Assembly: GCF_024166365.1 (NCBI RefSeq) | Contig: NC_064821.1 | Span: 52,355,093-52,419,092 of the forward strand | Reading direction: 5' to 3' | DNA from: Elephas maximus indicus | Taxonomy: Eukaryota; Chordata; Mammalia; Proboscidea; Elephantidae | Length of the DNA stretch: 64,000 nucleotides | Shown here: one piece after another, positions 11,544-22,173 of the stretch | Position numbering within the stretch: position 1 is the first letter of the stretch | Layout of the letters: every line of letters begins with the position of its first letter | Made by a program: the position numbers and the translations under genes | Notes under the pieces: model-generated | Databases searched by the model: none | Told to the model about the DNA's origin: nothing | Seen by the model: only the letters and a program-made list of their open reading frames with translations

Positions 11544-11846
11544 AAAATGCCAACTGCTGGAGATGGACGCTCCCGGACACAAACCCCAGTCCACTCGGGA
11601 GGAAAGAGGCCCATACTCTTGGCTTAAATTAAAGGCAGAACCAGAATAAGGTGTGGGGGAAAGATATCAAGGAACAAGAGAAAGTAAACACTGATGGGGA
11701 AAGATACAAGTGGAAAGCGTATTAATGGGGGGAGGTGCTTTCAATAATGGGGGAGTAATTTTTAAAAGATATTGGTTGAATAACGTAAAAAAAAAAAAAG
11801 TACTGAGATGAATCTAATTTTTAGATTGCCCTGTATTTTGTTAACA

Positions 11847-11878
11847 TGTATATATGTACAACTATGTGTTTGTAAATA
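11847..11878 (+). promoter_or_regulatory. Two Pumilio response elements in the 3' UTR
   Basis: TGTATATA at 11847-11854 and TGTAAATA at 11871-11878 both fit the PUF-protein consensus UGUANAUA, about 300 bases after the stop codon. The motif match is direct; regulation by PUM1/2 is inference. Confidence 0.5.
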
Positions 11879-12544
11879 CTTAGGAATGTTTCTAAACAGG
11901 GCCTATGATATGCGTAAAGGTTTGTTAACTGTAAAGTAATTTAAAATTATATTGAATCTCGTATTGCACTAACTCTACACATCTAATTCAGGGTATTCTC
12001 TATAGAAAGACATTCTTGAAAGCTGAAGAATGGTTGTGTCTTAGTTTTGAAAACTAAAGTATTCACAGTAAAGTAGATTGAAGTGAGATCCAATGTATTC
12101 AAGAGTGATGCCTCTGAACCCCATGGTTGTCCAGGCTGGAGCTGTGAGCCAAAGTCCTCAGAACTAGAGCTGGCCCTGCAGAAGGAAATGTAGGAGAGTG
12201 TGTTGGTAGCCCATCTTTTATTTCTCAACCCCATTTTAAAGATTGTTCTTAGATTATCATGAATTGTTTTTTTATCTTTCTCTTTGGCTTTCTCCTGACT
12301 AGTCTTGCCAAACTTTGAGGTAAAATATGTTACCACATGCACAAAAGACCATTAGCATTATCATTTTTCTTGGGTTATGATTCGAGAGGGTCACTTTGAA
12401 ACATTGAAACATTGTTGATTTAGAAGGAAAAAAAAAATTCTCATTGAACTATTTGTTTGAAGCTATCAAAAATCTGTAATAAGAATACTCTTCTTTCTGG
12501 GTAACAGCAACAATGGAGAAGGTTCTAGAAATGCTTTTTGTTTT

Positions 12545-12550
12545 AATAAA
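12545..12550 (+). terminator. Possible proximal poly(A) signal
   Basis: AATAAA about 1 kb after the stop codon. The downstream sequence is not strongly GU-rich, so this is a weak alternative site. Confidence 0.3.
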
Positions 12551-12855
12551 GCTACATGCCGGCACTAGAGCATCACAGCCCCAGTGGACTCAGTGATGGT
12601 AACATAGGACAAGAAGGGGAGGAAGAGAGTCTCAGAAAAGGGAATACAATTTGAGTATTAAAAAGCTGTTTTGTAAGCTTTTCATGGAACCAAGAGTCAC
12701 CTCTTGCCCTTAATGTCCTTTTGGCCAAAGCATCTCTTGTCCTTGGTTTTAAATCCCAGTCAGTAGGAAGCCCTGGTATGTGTGCCCTGTACTTCTTGGG
12801 TCAGCTTGGGTCTTGTTTTTGGTGTTTCCTTTTTCTGTAAGGAATAAGCAAATGA

Positions 12856-12879
12856 AGAGAAAGAAAGAAAGAAAGAAAA
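12856..12879 (+). repeat. (GAAA)n microsatellite
   Basis: A short purine-only run of about five GAAA units inside the 3' UTR. Confidence 0.85.
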
Positions 12880-13110
12880 GGCCTCATACCAGAGTGAATA
12901 ACTTGCCTTGTGATTTTTAATTTTTTTTTTTTTTTAAATAAAGCTAATTCAATGGCACTGGGGTTTTTTGGGTTAATCAATTTCTACAGCCTGTCACATG
13001 TAGGTAGCCAGGATCTGAGATGACTCAGCAGATGAGTGGATGTGTACAAGTATTGGGTGCTGATAACTCATGACCCAAATCTTTCCAAGACACAAATGAA
13101 GCCAATCTGC

Positions 13111-13137
13111 TGTATGTGTGTGTGCGTGCGCGCGCGC
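13111..13137 (+). repeat. Alternating pyrimidine-purine (TG/CG) tract
   Basis: Twenty-seven bases of strict alternation ending in CGCGCGC. A second alternating stretch follows after one break. Such tracts favour Z-DNA. Confidence 0.8.
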
Positions 13138-14115
13138 TGCACATGTGCGTTCATGTGTGCATGCTCAAAGAGAATGGGAGGGAGCTTCGGTGGAAGTGCT
13201 TTAGCTAGTGTTTTTAAGGATCAGGAATCCCAAGGTCTGTATAGTCTTCACTGAACTCTAAGTGGATTGCAAAACTGAAACTTGGTTTTTGAAAGGTTGG
13301 AGTGATTGTTGCTGGGTGGTCGTCACACCTGTGTGGGCTCCCAAATACAAGATGCACAGCAGGATAGCCAAGTGTTAACTCCTCCAGATCCTCCTCACCA
13401 GCCTCCCTCCCTGCACCCCACGAGTTTGGCTTGGGGTTTTTGTCATCGGTAACCCACTGCCTGAGATCATGACCTCTTAAAGATGAGACCCTCAGAAGGG
13501 TTGTTTGCTTCCATCAGTGAGCCTGGATGGAGTCATTTGAAATTTCTTTACCCGGTTAAAGAGCTTAGTTTTACTAAAGTCTGCCTTCTACCCCCAGCAG
13601 CAACTGGGCAGTCTCAGACCTGGCTGCAGAAAGTTCGCTGAGTGCCGCACTGTGGAATGGTGCTCCCAGGAGATTCCAAAGAGGTGTTCAGATGCCCTCC
13701 CCCCAGGGCTCCTTCTAATTTTAATCAGCTCTTTAAATAGTTGACCGTCTCTGCCAATTGCACAACCACTGCTATCTCTGACATTTGTACCTTAGAAGAA
13801 ACAGATGATAAAATGGGATCCCAAAATCAAATGGGGTGGGGCGGGGTGGGTAGTGGGAAGGCAACTGAGAACTTCTCAAGCTCTCCGCTGTCCTCACAGC
13901 CCTCACTCCAGGCCTGGGGATAACGTTTCAGGGGCTGTAGACATAGTTCTCCGATTCCCCAGGAAAAACCCAAACCTTAGGAGGAAACAAGCCCTGCCCT
14001 TGGCCTCTCAACTGCCCATTTCTTTTTAAATTGAGATTTGGCCATGATGTCTGAGATTCTGTTATGATAATTTCTGCTGATTTTCATTCTGTCTCAAATG
14101 CACAACTCCTCTCTG

Positions 14116-14146
14116 AAAAAAAAAAAAAAATTTTTTTTTTTTTTTT
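14116..14146. repeat. A15T16 palindrome
   Basis: Fifteen A followed directly by sixteen T in the distal 3' UTR, self-complementary at DNA and RNA level. Confidence 0.9.
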
Positions 14147-14581
14147 GAGTGAAATAAATTGAATAAGGAGAAATAGGGTAAAGAGAAATTAGAAGCCGTC
14201 CCAGCTCCCTGAGCCAGTACAGTTGGCCAAGCCATCGCTGCCTAACCAGAGCCGTGTTTCTTTGCCCACTGGAAAAGCTAGCCAGAGGTCAGCGTCTCTC
14301 CACACCCCTGAGGTGGTCACCGTGAAATGAAAAACAGAAAAGCGGCCTCTTCCCTAGCCCCAGTGTCTTGCTGTTTGGTGGGTACTCACCTCAATGTTCA
14401 GAAGGCTTCAGGGCCACCTTGTTTTTAAGTATCATCTGTGCCTCAAAACACCATAGTAGCTGCTTGGTAAAGTTCTGAAAATAAATCTCTGGTTCTCCAC
14501 TGTGTAAACACTATTACAATCATCAATCTGTTAAGACTCTAATCTGTTTCTTATATCAGAGTCGTCATTTTCTTCCTGTGG

Positions 14582-14587
14582 AATAAA
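14582..14587 (+). terminator. VPS13D: Best VPS13D poly(A) signal
   Basis: AATAAA followed 20-60 bases later by a strongly GT-rich stretch (GTTCTTTGTTTTCTCC, TTTCTTGGTGTTCC), the expected downstream element. No other hexamer nearby has as good a downstream context. Confidence 0.6.
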
Positions 14588-15016
14588 ATGTTTTGTTGAC
14601 TTCCCAGATACGTTCTTTGTTTTCTCCTGGTTTCTTGGTGTTCCATACATTCTAGAACCGTTGCCAGTGACAAATACCAAACTAATTACAACATTTACAA
14701 TAAAATGCAGCCTCTCCCCTCGTCACCACTCCAAGGAAGCACGGTACTAGGGCAAACCCCACACCTTGAATAAATACTTCCAAGAAGAACAAACAGCACT
14801 TTCTGTTCTCCATAGCCTGGGTATGCTTGCTGCTCCTCACCCCATCCCAAACAAGAGGGCCACGGACAACCTCAAGGGTACTGGTCTAAGCCTTGGCTGG
14901 AAAGAAGTCATCATTTGCTGAGATGGGGAGGCCTTTGGAGCAGGTGTGGAGGGACTGAGCAGGAGCTCACTTGGGGCTTCTTAAGTTCAAGGTGCCCACT
15001 AGACATCCACATGGGC

Positions 15017-15118
15017 AACAATTGTGAGGATGATGTAGGACCGGGCAGTGTTTCCCTCTGTTGTACAGAGGGTCGCTATGAGTGAGAACTGACTTGATAG
15101 CACTTAACAACAACAACA
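15017..15118 (+). mobile_element. RTE LINE 3' tail fragment
   Basis: Contains GTAGGACCGGGCAGTGTTTC, GGGTCGCTATGAGTGAGAAC and a CAACAACAAC terminus, as in the RTE 3' ends elsewhere here. About 100 bp. Confidence 0.85.
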
Positions 15119-15129
15119 AGTGGGAGAGA

Positions 15130-15319
15130 GGGAGCCCTGGTAGTGCAGTGGTTGAAGTGCTCGGCTGCTAACCAAAAGGTCGGCAGTTAGAATCCACCAA
15201 ACACTCTGCATGAGAAAGATGTGGCATTCTGCTTCTGTAAAGATTTACAGCCTTGGAAACCCTGTGGGGCAGTTCTGCTGTGCCCTACAGGGTCACCATG
15301 AGTTGGAATTGACAGCATT
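15130..15319 (+). mobile_element. AfroSINE, long form, with 8-bp target duplication
   Basis: GAGCCCTGGTAGTGCAGTGG, then AAGATGTGGCATTCTGCTTC, to CATGAGTTGGAATTGACAGC. Flanked by GGGAGAGA at 15122-15129 and 15320-15327. Confidence 0.93.
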
Positions 15320-15327
15320 GGGAGAGA

Positions 15328-16088
15328 TGGTGGAAGGGATAGTTAACACCACAAGATGATAGCACAACTAGAATATTACAGGGATTCATTGGGGCATTGG
15401 GACAGTGTTTGATGACACTCTAGGGCTTAAAGATACCTTTGGCATAGAAAGGGTGTGCATGTGACATCTTCCATTTCCTCTGCCAAGTTTAGTGTGCCAA
15501 GTTGCAGGTACCAATTCACTACAAAGACCAAATTTCATACCCAGCTCTTTAGACCAAGTATGTTATTTCTAACAATGCAAAATCAATGTGATGTTTGATA
15601 CTTACTAGGACACTGTGCATCTTAGGACCCTGAGAACAGGTATTTAGAAGCTCCTGAAGTGCTTTCTGAAGCACAAATCCAAACATGTTCATTATTATTT
15701 AGAAGTTTTGATAAACCCCAAAGAGCACTTGTTTAAAAATTTGGGGTTGAGATTTCACCTACATCTTCAAGGGTTCTGGAGAACTATTGCTAATCCAAAC
15801 CGTATTTCTCTGGCGAAGATTTATCCAGGCAACGATTAAAGAGAAATCATAGAGACCAAGGAAATAAGGAACTTGTTGCTAAATAATCTGGCTGAAAGTT
15901 TTAAAAATAAAATTTTAAACCTTTTACGTAAATATGAAGCAAAAATATAATTTTGCATATATGTTACTGGTTGCAATGTTTTCCCTTTTTGCTTGTCCCG
16001 CCATACTCCTCTCTCTACTCCACCCCAAAATTAACAACCTTGTATATTACCCATATTCTCACTATGCTCATATAATTACATAACAGAC
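15328..16088. other. Intergenic, no gene or named repeat seen
   Basis: AT-rich non-repetitive sequence. No long open frame and no recognised element. Confidence 0.5.
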
Positions 16089-16096
16089 ACATATAC

Positions 16097-16259
16097 AAAA
16101 CCAAACCCGCTGCCATCGAGTCGATTCCGACTCATAGCGACCCTGTAGGGCAGAGCAGAACTGCCCCATAGAGTTTCCAAGGAGTGCCTGGCGGATTCGA
16201 ACTGCTGACCTTTTGGTTAGCAGCCGTAGCACTTAACCACTATGCCATCAGGGTTTCCG
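16097..16259 (-). mobile_element. AfroSINE, short form, low divergence
   Basis: Near-consensus antisense copy (GCCATCGAGTCGATTCCGAC, GCGACCCTGTAGGGCAGAGC, CTGACCTTTTGGTTAGCAGC). Target duplication ACATATAC at 16089-16096 and 16260-16267. Confidence 0.95.
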
Positions 16260-16285
16260 ACATATACATAGGTATGCATATTCAT

Positions 16286-17113
16286 GGGGTCCCTGAGTGG
16301 TTCAAACAGTTAACATACTCAGCTACTAACTGAAAATTTGGAGGTTTGAATCCTCCCAGAGGGGCTTCTGAAGAAAGGCCTGGTGTTCTACACCTACTCA
16401 TTTATCAACTATCTCGTTATCCAACATTCTGCATGTAGGACAATAGTAAAAAATCTACTATCCGACTAATTTGCGCAGTAACTGACCCTGCTGACCCAAG
16501 CACCCTCACAGCACAGGGCACTTGGAAGGAGTGGTGCCACCCCTGGGGTATTTAACCCCAGTCTGGAACCTGCAGGGCATCCGACACTCCAGCTCCTCCT
16601 GGCTTGTGCCTCCCCTCCACCCACCATGCCTCACCCCCCACCTGGTGGTCATCTCGCACACAGGCACCATTCAGTAGCCACTGGGAGTGGGGTGTGGGTG
16701 GCAGTTGGCACATCTGCAGAGCCACACCGTGGCTGAGGCCACGATGCACTTCCCAGCCCATGCAGCCCTGCTTCCCGCACCAAGTGCACTGCAGAGCTAG
16801 AGCTGGGGCACCGGGTGGCTGAGGATGCCCACCCATCAGCCCGAAGCATGGTTTCAGATCCCAGCAAGCAGAGCAAGCGCAAGCCTGTGACTGTCACAAG
16901 TACAGAGGGGCCGTAACTGCCCAGACTGCCAGGGGAGGCTGAGGCAGAAAATTGCAAGTATTTCTCATAACGACCTGGTCTTTGGAACCTAACCATGTCA
17001 AGGAGTGGGTGTACTTCCAAAAAATCAGCCATTGAAAATTCCGTGGCGCACAGTTCTACCCTAATACACGTGAGGCTGCTATGAGTTGGATGGACTCAGT
17101 GGCAGCTAGTACT
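16286..17113 (+). mobile_element. tRNA-derived SINE (second afrotherian type), split by a DNA transposon
   Basis: The 5' part 16286-16390 (GGGGTCCCTGAGTGGTTCAA, AGAAAGGCCTGGTGTTCTA) and the 3' part 17012-17113 (AATCAGCCATTGAAAATTCC, GCTATGAGTTGGATGGACTC) read as one SINE when the insert is removed. The whole is flanked by GGTATGCATATTCAT (16271-16285) and GGTATGCACATTCAT (17114-17128), 14 of 15 identical. Confidence 0.92.
16391..17011 (+). mobile_element. pogo/Tigger-like DNA transposon, internally deleted, inside a SINE
   Basis: The element begins CACCTACTCATTTATC and ends as the inverse of CACCCACTCCTTGACAT. It is flanked on both sides by TA, the mariner/pogo target. Removing it restores the SINE phrase TCTACTTCC. 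Near 16849 an ATG opens a 22-codon stub (DPSKQSKRKPVTV) resembling the N-terminus of Tigger/CENP-B-type transposases, then stops. About 620 bp, so the transposase core is missing. The family call is from memory; the structure is seen directly. Confidence 0.8.
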
Positions 17114-17216
17114 GGTATGCACATTCATAAATAGTTTACCATCATTTGTTTTTACGAGGATGGTATCATTTTATATATACTTTTTTGCAACTTGCTCTTT
17201 TCACTCAGTGTTATAA

Positions 17217-17337
17217 CCAGCCAGTTGCCATGGGGTGGATTCCAACTCATGGTAACCCCATGTGTTGCAGAGTAGAACTGTGTTCCATAGGGGTTTTAAG
17301 GTTATGACTTTTTAGAAGGCCTTTCTTCTATAGCTCT
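17217..17337 (-). mobile_element. SINE fragment (second afrotherian type)
   Basis: GTTGCCATGGGGTGGATTCC, AACCCCATGTGTTGCAGAGT and AGAAGGCCTTTCTTCT are the complement of the SINE type seen at 16286. It is truncated before its tRNA head. Confidence 0.75.
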
Positions 17338-17533
17338 AATTCATACATTCATTTCTATAGCTCTAATTCATTCTCTTAAATGGCTCCGTAGTAATTGATG
17401 ATGTAAATGTTCTATAATTTACTCAACCATTCCTGAAATGATGGACATTCAATTAGCTTTCAGTTTACTCCACCCTGCCTCCCAAGAGCAACACTACAAT
17501 AAACATCCTCCTATTTTTTTTTATTTATGTGCT

Positions 17534-17709
17534 GGAAACCCTGGTGGTGAAGTGGTTAAGAGCTATGGCTGCTAACCAAAAGGTCGGCAGTTCAAATCCA
17601 CCAGGCTCCCCTTGGAAACCCTGGGGGCAGTTCTACTCTACTCTGTCCTATAGGGTCGCTATGAGTCAGAATTGACTGGACGGCAACAGGTTTGGGTTTT
17701 TTTTGTTTG
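17534..17709 (+). mobile_element. AfroSINE, short form, with 14-bp target duplication
   Basis: GGAAACCCTGGTGGTGAAGT to GACTGGACGGCAACAGG plus a T-rich tail. Flanked by TTTATTTATGTGCT at 17520-17533 and 17710-17723. Contains a small internal CTACT duplication. Confidence 0.95.
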
Positions 17710-18138
17710 TTTATTTATGTGCTAGTTTTATTTCTCAGCATATTACCAGGAGTTGATTGTGGTCTAAGGTTGTATGAAAGATCGCTTTCCGAAAGTGCTG
17801 GTGGGAATGTGAAGGGCTGGCAGTCATGTATCCTACATCTCTACCAGAAATGTTTACCCATTTGTTGAGTACAAAATGACATATCATTGTTACTTTGTTT
17901 TTCATTTCCATATAGTAGTGAATACGACTGTCTTTTTTTTTGTTGGCATTTGGATTTACTCTTAGGAATAGCTGCTGAATTATAATAAATGCCTTTTCAA
18001 CATCTATTATTATGTTCATATTGTTTTTCTCCCTTAATTTTTTTTTATATGTAATCTTTTATGTTGATAGATTTCCCAATACAGAACCACTCTTATATCC
18101 CAGGAATAAACCCCATTTGGTCAAAATGTGTTCATCTG

Positions 18139-18443
18139 CATGGATTGGACTGGACAATGGGTTAGAGAGGGACGCTGGTGAGGAGTGAGCTTCTTGGATC
18201 AGGTGGACACTTGAGTATGTTGGCATCTCCTGCCTGGAGGGGAGATGAGAGGGTGGGGGGTGGTTAGAAACTGGCGAAATGGACACGAAAAGAGAGAGTA
18301 GAGGGAGAGAGCGGGCTGTCTCATTAGGGGGAGAGTAATGGGAGTGTGTAGCAAGGTGTATATGGGTTTTTGTGTGAGAGACTGACTTGATTTGTAAACT
18401 TTCACTTAAAGCACAGTAAAAATTATATTAAAAAAAAAAAAAA
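18139..18443 (+). mobile_element. Afrotherian L1 3' UTR, 5'-truncated insertion
   Basis: Contains GGACTGGACAATGGGTTAGA, GTGTTGGCATCTCCT-like and GACTTGATTTGTAAAC blocks shared with the copies at 22.2, 29.8 and 32.9 kb, and ends in poly(A). Exact target duplication GTGTTCATCTG at 18128-18138 and 18444-18454, inside the older L1. Confidence 0.93.
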
Positions 18444-19384
18444 GTGTTCATCTGTTATCCTTTGGATACATTCCCTGGTTAGTGTTGCTAATATTTCAAA
18501 TCTTTGCATCTTTAAAGTGATATGGGTCTATAATTTTCTTTTTTCATAGTATCTTCATCAGGTTTTGCATTTAAAATTAATGCTGCTTTCATCAAATGAA
18601 TTGTGGAAATTTCCACCATCTTCTGTGGCCTGGAATAGTTAAGTTACACTTGAATTTTCTGTCTTAGGTTTTAAAGGCTAGATAAAAGCCAGCTGTAAGC
18701 CCATCAGGTTCTGGAATCATTTTCAGTGGTTCCCTTTAATCATCATCCCATTGTTTCCTCTGGTAATCAGAGCGGTCAAGCTTTTCATTTCTTCATAAGT
18801 CAATTTTAGTAATTTATACTTGATTTTTAAAACCATCGAATTCCTTTATGTTTTTTAATTTATTGCCATACAGTTGCATGCATTTTTTAATAATTTATTT
18901 TAATACCTCTTGTATCTGATTATTTCTCCTTGCATATTTTCATCTTTTTTGTCATAAGTAGGTTTTTAAGGAGGTTATTGTTTTTTTTCAAAGAATTTGT
19001 TTTGGATTTGTTACTTTTTTATTATCCTATTGATTGCATCTTTAATCTTTTATTCTCTCTACATGGTTTGTTTTATTTTACTGTTCTTTTCTTGCTTCCT
19101 GAAATGAATGCTTTGTTTTGTTTGATTATGGTTTTTTTACCTTTCTTCTTGCATAATGATGGCATTCTTAGGCTATAGATTTTCTTCAGAATACAGCTTT
19201 GTCTATCCCATAGATTTTGGTATCAAGTGTTCTTTTCATTGTGCTCTAGTTTTAATTTTACTTTTGATTTCTTCTTTGACCTAAGGGTTACACAGAAATA
19301 TGTTTATGAAATTCCAAATATTAAAAAAAGAATTCTCTGCCTTAAATTAGTTGTTCCTAATTTTACTGGATTATGATAAGTAAA

Positions 19385-19596
19385 GGAGCCCTGGTGCCAC
19401 AGATTAAGCACTGGGCTGCTAACCAAAAGATTGGCTGTTCGAACACACCAATTGACCCATAATCCGTGGGAGAAAGATGTGACAATCTGCTTCTGTTAAG
19501 ACTTACAGCCTTGAAAACCCTGAGGGGCAGTTCAACTCTGCCCTAAAAGGTCACTGAGTTGTCATTGACTAGATGGCAATGGGTTTTTTGGTTTTG
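19385..19596 (+). mobile_element. AfroSINE, long form, with 11-bp target duplication
   Basis: GGAGCCCTGGTGCCACAGAT, AAGATGTGACAATCTGCTTC, tail TTTTTTGGTTTTG. Flanked by TGATAAGTAAA at 19374-19384 and 19597-19607. Confidence 0.93.
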
Positions 19597-19607
19597 TGAT
19601 AAGTAAA

Positions 19608-20540
19608 CATTACCTGAAGATTTCTACTTAAAAATATATATATATATGTTCAGGTTTTATTTTTGTCCAGGTACTTGATCATTTTTATAAATGTTCTGTG
19701 AACATATGAAACAAAAGTATATTTTGCCTTTAAGGTATGTAAAGGGGTAGATAGATGTTAATCAAATCTTATTTTTTGTGTGTGAGAGAGCTCTGACCTA
19801 CTTCTTCAGGTGGCCAGAGGAGCAATTTCTTACTTCAGCTGTACTCCTCTGGAACAGCAGTAGTGCTTAAAGTAGCCATAAAGTCAAAAGAAAGCAGAAA
19901 GAAACACAGTGTCCTTAGTTAAGTTCCCTCCAGTAATCCTGTTGGAACTTTGGAAAGAGTTGACCTTGGAACTATCGTACTATAGAGCTGCCTTTCCACT
20001 CCCCTGAGCTGGGCCAACCCATTTGTGGCTCTAAGACAAGCCAGACCATGTTTTCCCACAGTCATTACCCAAGCAGCACACCCAGTGTAAATAGTTCCCA
20101 GGGGATAATAAAACTTCACACCTCATGCCTATTCTGGTCTGACTCAAGAACAGAAAGGTCATGAGTCATGGATACATGTTGACTGAGAGAAAATGTATGG
20201 ATCTAGACCAACTTAACCCTTGGAAAGCCTGGGCAAGTGAACCCCAGAGGGAGGTGGTGTGTGAGGAGGGTGGAGAAGGAAATAAATGCTGTGATGACTC
20301 CCAAGGCCACCTTAGGGGGAAACAGCTGCCTTTGGAGCCTTTTGTCCTCAGGCACTTAACTTAAGGGGTACACCAAGACTGCTGGGGAGGTTTGGCCATG
20401 GCCTGCAGAAAGGCAATTCTCGATTCTGTCTGATGGTTTGTCCGCAGAGACCACCAATTCCTAGGGGTCCCAAGACAACAAGGGTTACTCTGCTTCCAGA
20501 GTAACTAAGCCTCTGCCCCTCCAACAACAGGGAGAAACTG
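19608..20540. other. Intergenic, non-repetitive, nothing recognised
   Basis: Contains a short (TA)n run near 19.63 kb and moderately GC-rich sequence at 20.2-20.5 kb. No gene or named repeat seen. Confidence 0.4.
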
Positions 20541-20947
20541 CCAGCCCTTGATGTTGATCATCTACCTGTATGCCAGGCTTGGTACCGGGCACCAGCAATA
20601 CTGCATTGAATAGTGTCGAAACTCTCACTGCTCCCTTTGAGCTAAACTAGTGGGGGTCATGGTAGGTCAAAGAAGACTTCACTGAAAAAGAGGCAGGCAA
20701 CCTGCATTCAGCAGGGATGAGAGGAATTTGTGAGGCAAGAAGAAGTCTTGGAGGTAGGTTGCTCAGCCCATTTGAGGACCAGCATCTCCAGACTTGCTGG
20801 AGTGCAATGAGATGAGGCTGGAGAGGTGGCCAGGAGCCACATCATGTTGGGCTTTGTAAGTCATGTTGGGAAAAGTTTTAACCAGACATAAGATTGTAAC
20901 ACTGTAAGACTGACATCTCAAAAAATACATCTCTTACTGCAAAATAA

Positions 20948-21076
20948 TTGACACAGTGACAGCAACAATGGGCTCAAACACAATAATTGTGAGGATGGTG
21001 AGGACTGGGCAGTGTTTCATTCTATTTTGCACAGGGTCACTGTGAGTCAGAACCTCCTCGAAGGTACCTAACAATG
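20948..21076 (+). mobile_element. RTE LINE 3' tail fragment
   Basis: GACACAGTGACAGCAACAAT, GGACTGGGCAGTGTTTCATT and GGTACCTAACAATGG follow the RTE 3' end order. Confidence 0.85.
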
Positions 21077-21145
21077 GCAGAATAAGGCAAGAGTGGAAGG
21101 CTGTTGCAGTGGTCCAGGAAAGAAAGAATGATGATTTGGACTAAA

Positions 21146-21294
21146 AAAACCAAACCCATTGCCGGCGAGTTGATTCCGACTCATAGTGACCTTATAGAAC
21201 TGCCCCATAGGGTTTCTGCAGGGTGGTGGTGGATTTGAACTGCTGACCTTTTAGTTAGCAGATGAACACTTAACCCCTGTGCCCCCAGGGCCCC
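21146..21294 (-). mobile_element. AfroSINE, short form
   Basis: ACCAAACCCATTGCCGGCGA, CTGCCCCATAGGGTTTC and CTGACCTTTTAGTTAGCAG antisense. Contains small internal indels. Confidence 0.9.
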
Positions 21295-22173
21295 GAGTGG
21301 TGAAAATGGAGATGGAGAAAAGTATATAGGAGTAATACATGTTTTTGAGGAAGAATAGACAAGATGGAGGGATTGATTTAATATAGAGGGCTAGGGTAAA
21401 AGGTATCAAGGATGGCTCCCAGGTTTCTGGCTTAAATAACTAGATGACCAGTGACATGATAACTGAGAGGGAGGGACATCGGAGGAAGAGCTGGATGTTT
21501 ATGCTTGTGGTCCATTTACTGACTGTTAAATATTTGTTGAATGCTAAGTGAATAAATGAATGTCTCTCCAGATAATGGGCATATTCAGTTTGAGATGGCA
21601 GTGAGCTATCTAAGGGGAGATGGTAAATAGGCAGTTTAGAACTCCAGAGAAATCTGTGAGAGTGACCTGCCTGTGTTTGGTGTTTGAAGTCATGGGAGTG
21701 ATTCAGATAACAAGAACTTAGTCTGAGAGTATAATGTGAAAATAGAGGGGGGCAGAACCAAACCCTATCAAACTCCAATATTTAGTGGGTTCATGCAGTA
21801 TGAGCCAGTAAAGGAGACTGAGTGACTGAAGATGTGAGTGGAAAAGCAGGAGAATGTTCCAAGAAAGAAGACGTGGTCAACTGGGCTAATGATGCTGAAA
21901 AATAAGACAATGTGCTGGATTTAACAATATGGAGGACATTGCCTATAAGAAAAGTTTGGTTGGCATATGGGAGCAGAAGCTAAATCTGAGAGGATAGGAT
22001 GAGAATGCAGGTCAAGTGGAGATAGTGGTTGTCTCTTCCTTTAATTGAATAGCAATGGAATGGTTGGCCCAAGACAGTGATGTACCAAGGGCAGTCAGTG
22101 GGAGTGGCCCGCATGGGTGCAGGCAATTCTTTACTCTGCAGAGAATTAAAAACAATTATTAAAACTGACTAAA

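Larger units (their letters stand above)
11544..14605 (+). other. VPS13D: VPS13D 3' untranslated region (extent inferred)
   Basis: The 3' UTR runs from the stop codon to an inferred cleavage site 15-25 bases after AATAAA at 14582. The resulting length of about 3 kb agrees with my memory of a long human VPS13D 3' UTR. The block holds no SINE or LINE insertion I can recognise, unlike its surroundings. It contains two Pumilio-type motifs, a GAAA microsatellite, an alternating pyrimidine-purine tract and an A15T16 palindrome. Other AATAAA hexamers at 12545, 12937, 14153 and 14480 lie inside it, and 14699 and 14769 just beyond. Confidence 0.65.
17129..19373 (-). mobile_element. Old L1 LINE, antisense, with several insertions
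   Basis: CAACTTGCTCTTTTCACTCA near 17.19 kb and the block around 18060-18120 (TTATATCCCAGGAATAAACC) are complements of L1 sequence; the latter lies in ORF2. Later pieces to 19.3 kb (ATATGGGTCTATAATTTTC) continue it. Interrupted by the SINEs at 17217 and 17534 and the L1 3' end at 18139. Confidence 0.75.
20540..22140 (-). mobile_element. L2 LINE ORF relic, antisense
   Basis: Phrases such as CTCCCAGGTTTCTGGCTTAA, GAAGTCATGGGAGTGATTC and GTGGTCAACTGGGCTAATGA are the complement of the L2 reverse-transcriptase region. Heavily mutated with no open frame. The part before about 21.3 kb is less certain and may be a different ancient repeat. Carries an RTE tail and an AfroSINE. Confidence 0.65.

Noticed and set aside
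12856..13137. Simple repeats as a possible CRISPR-like or satellite array
   Set aside because: Short microsatellites without spacers; vertebrate DNA.
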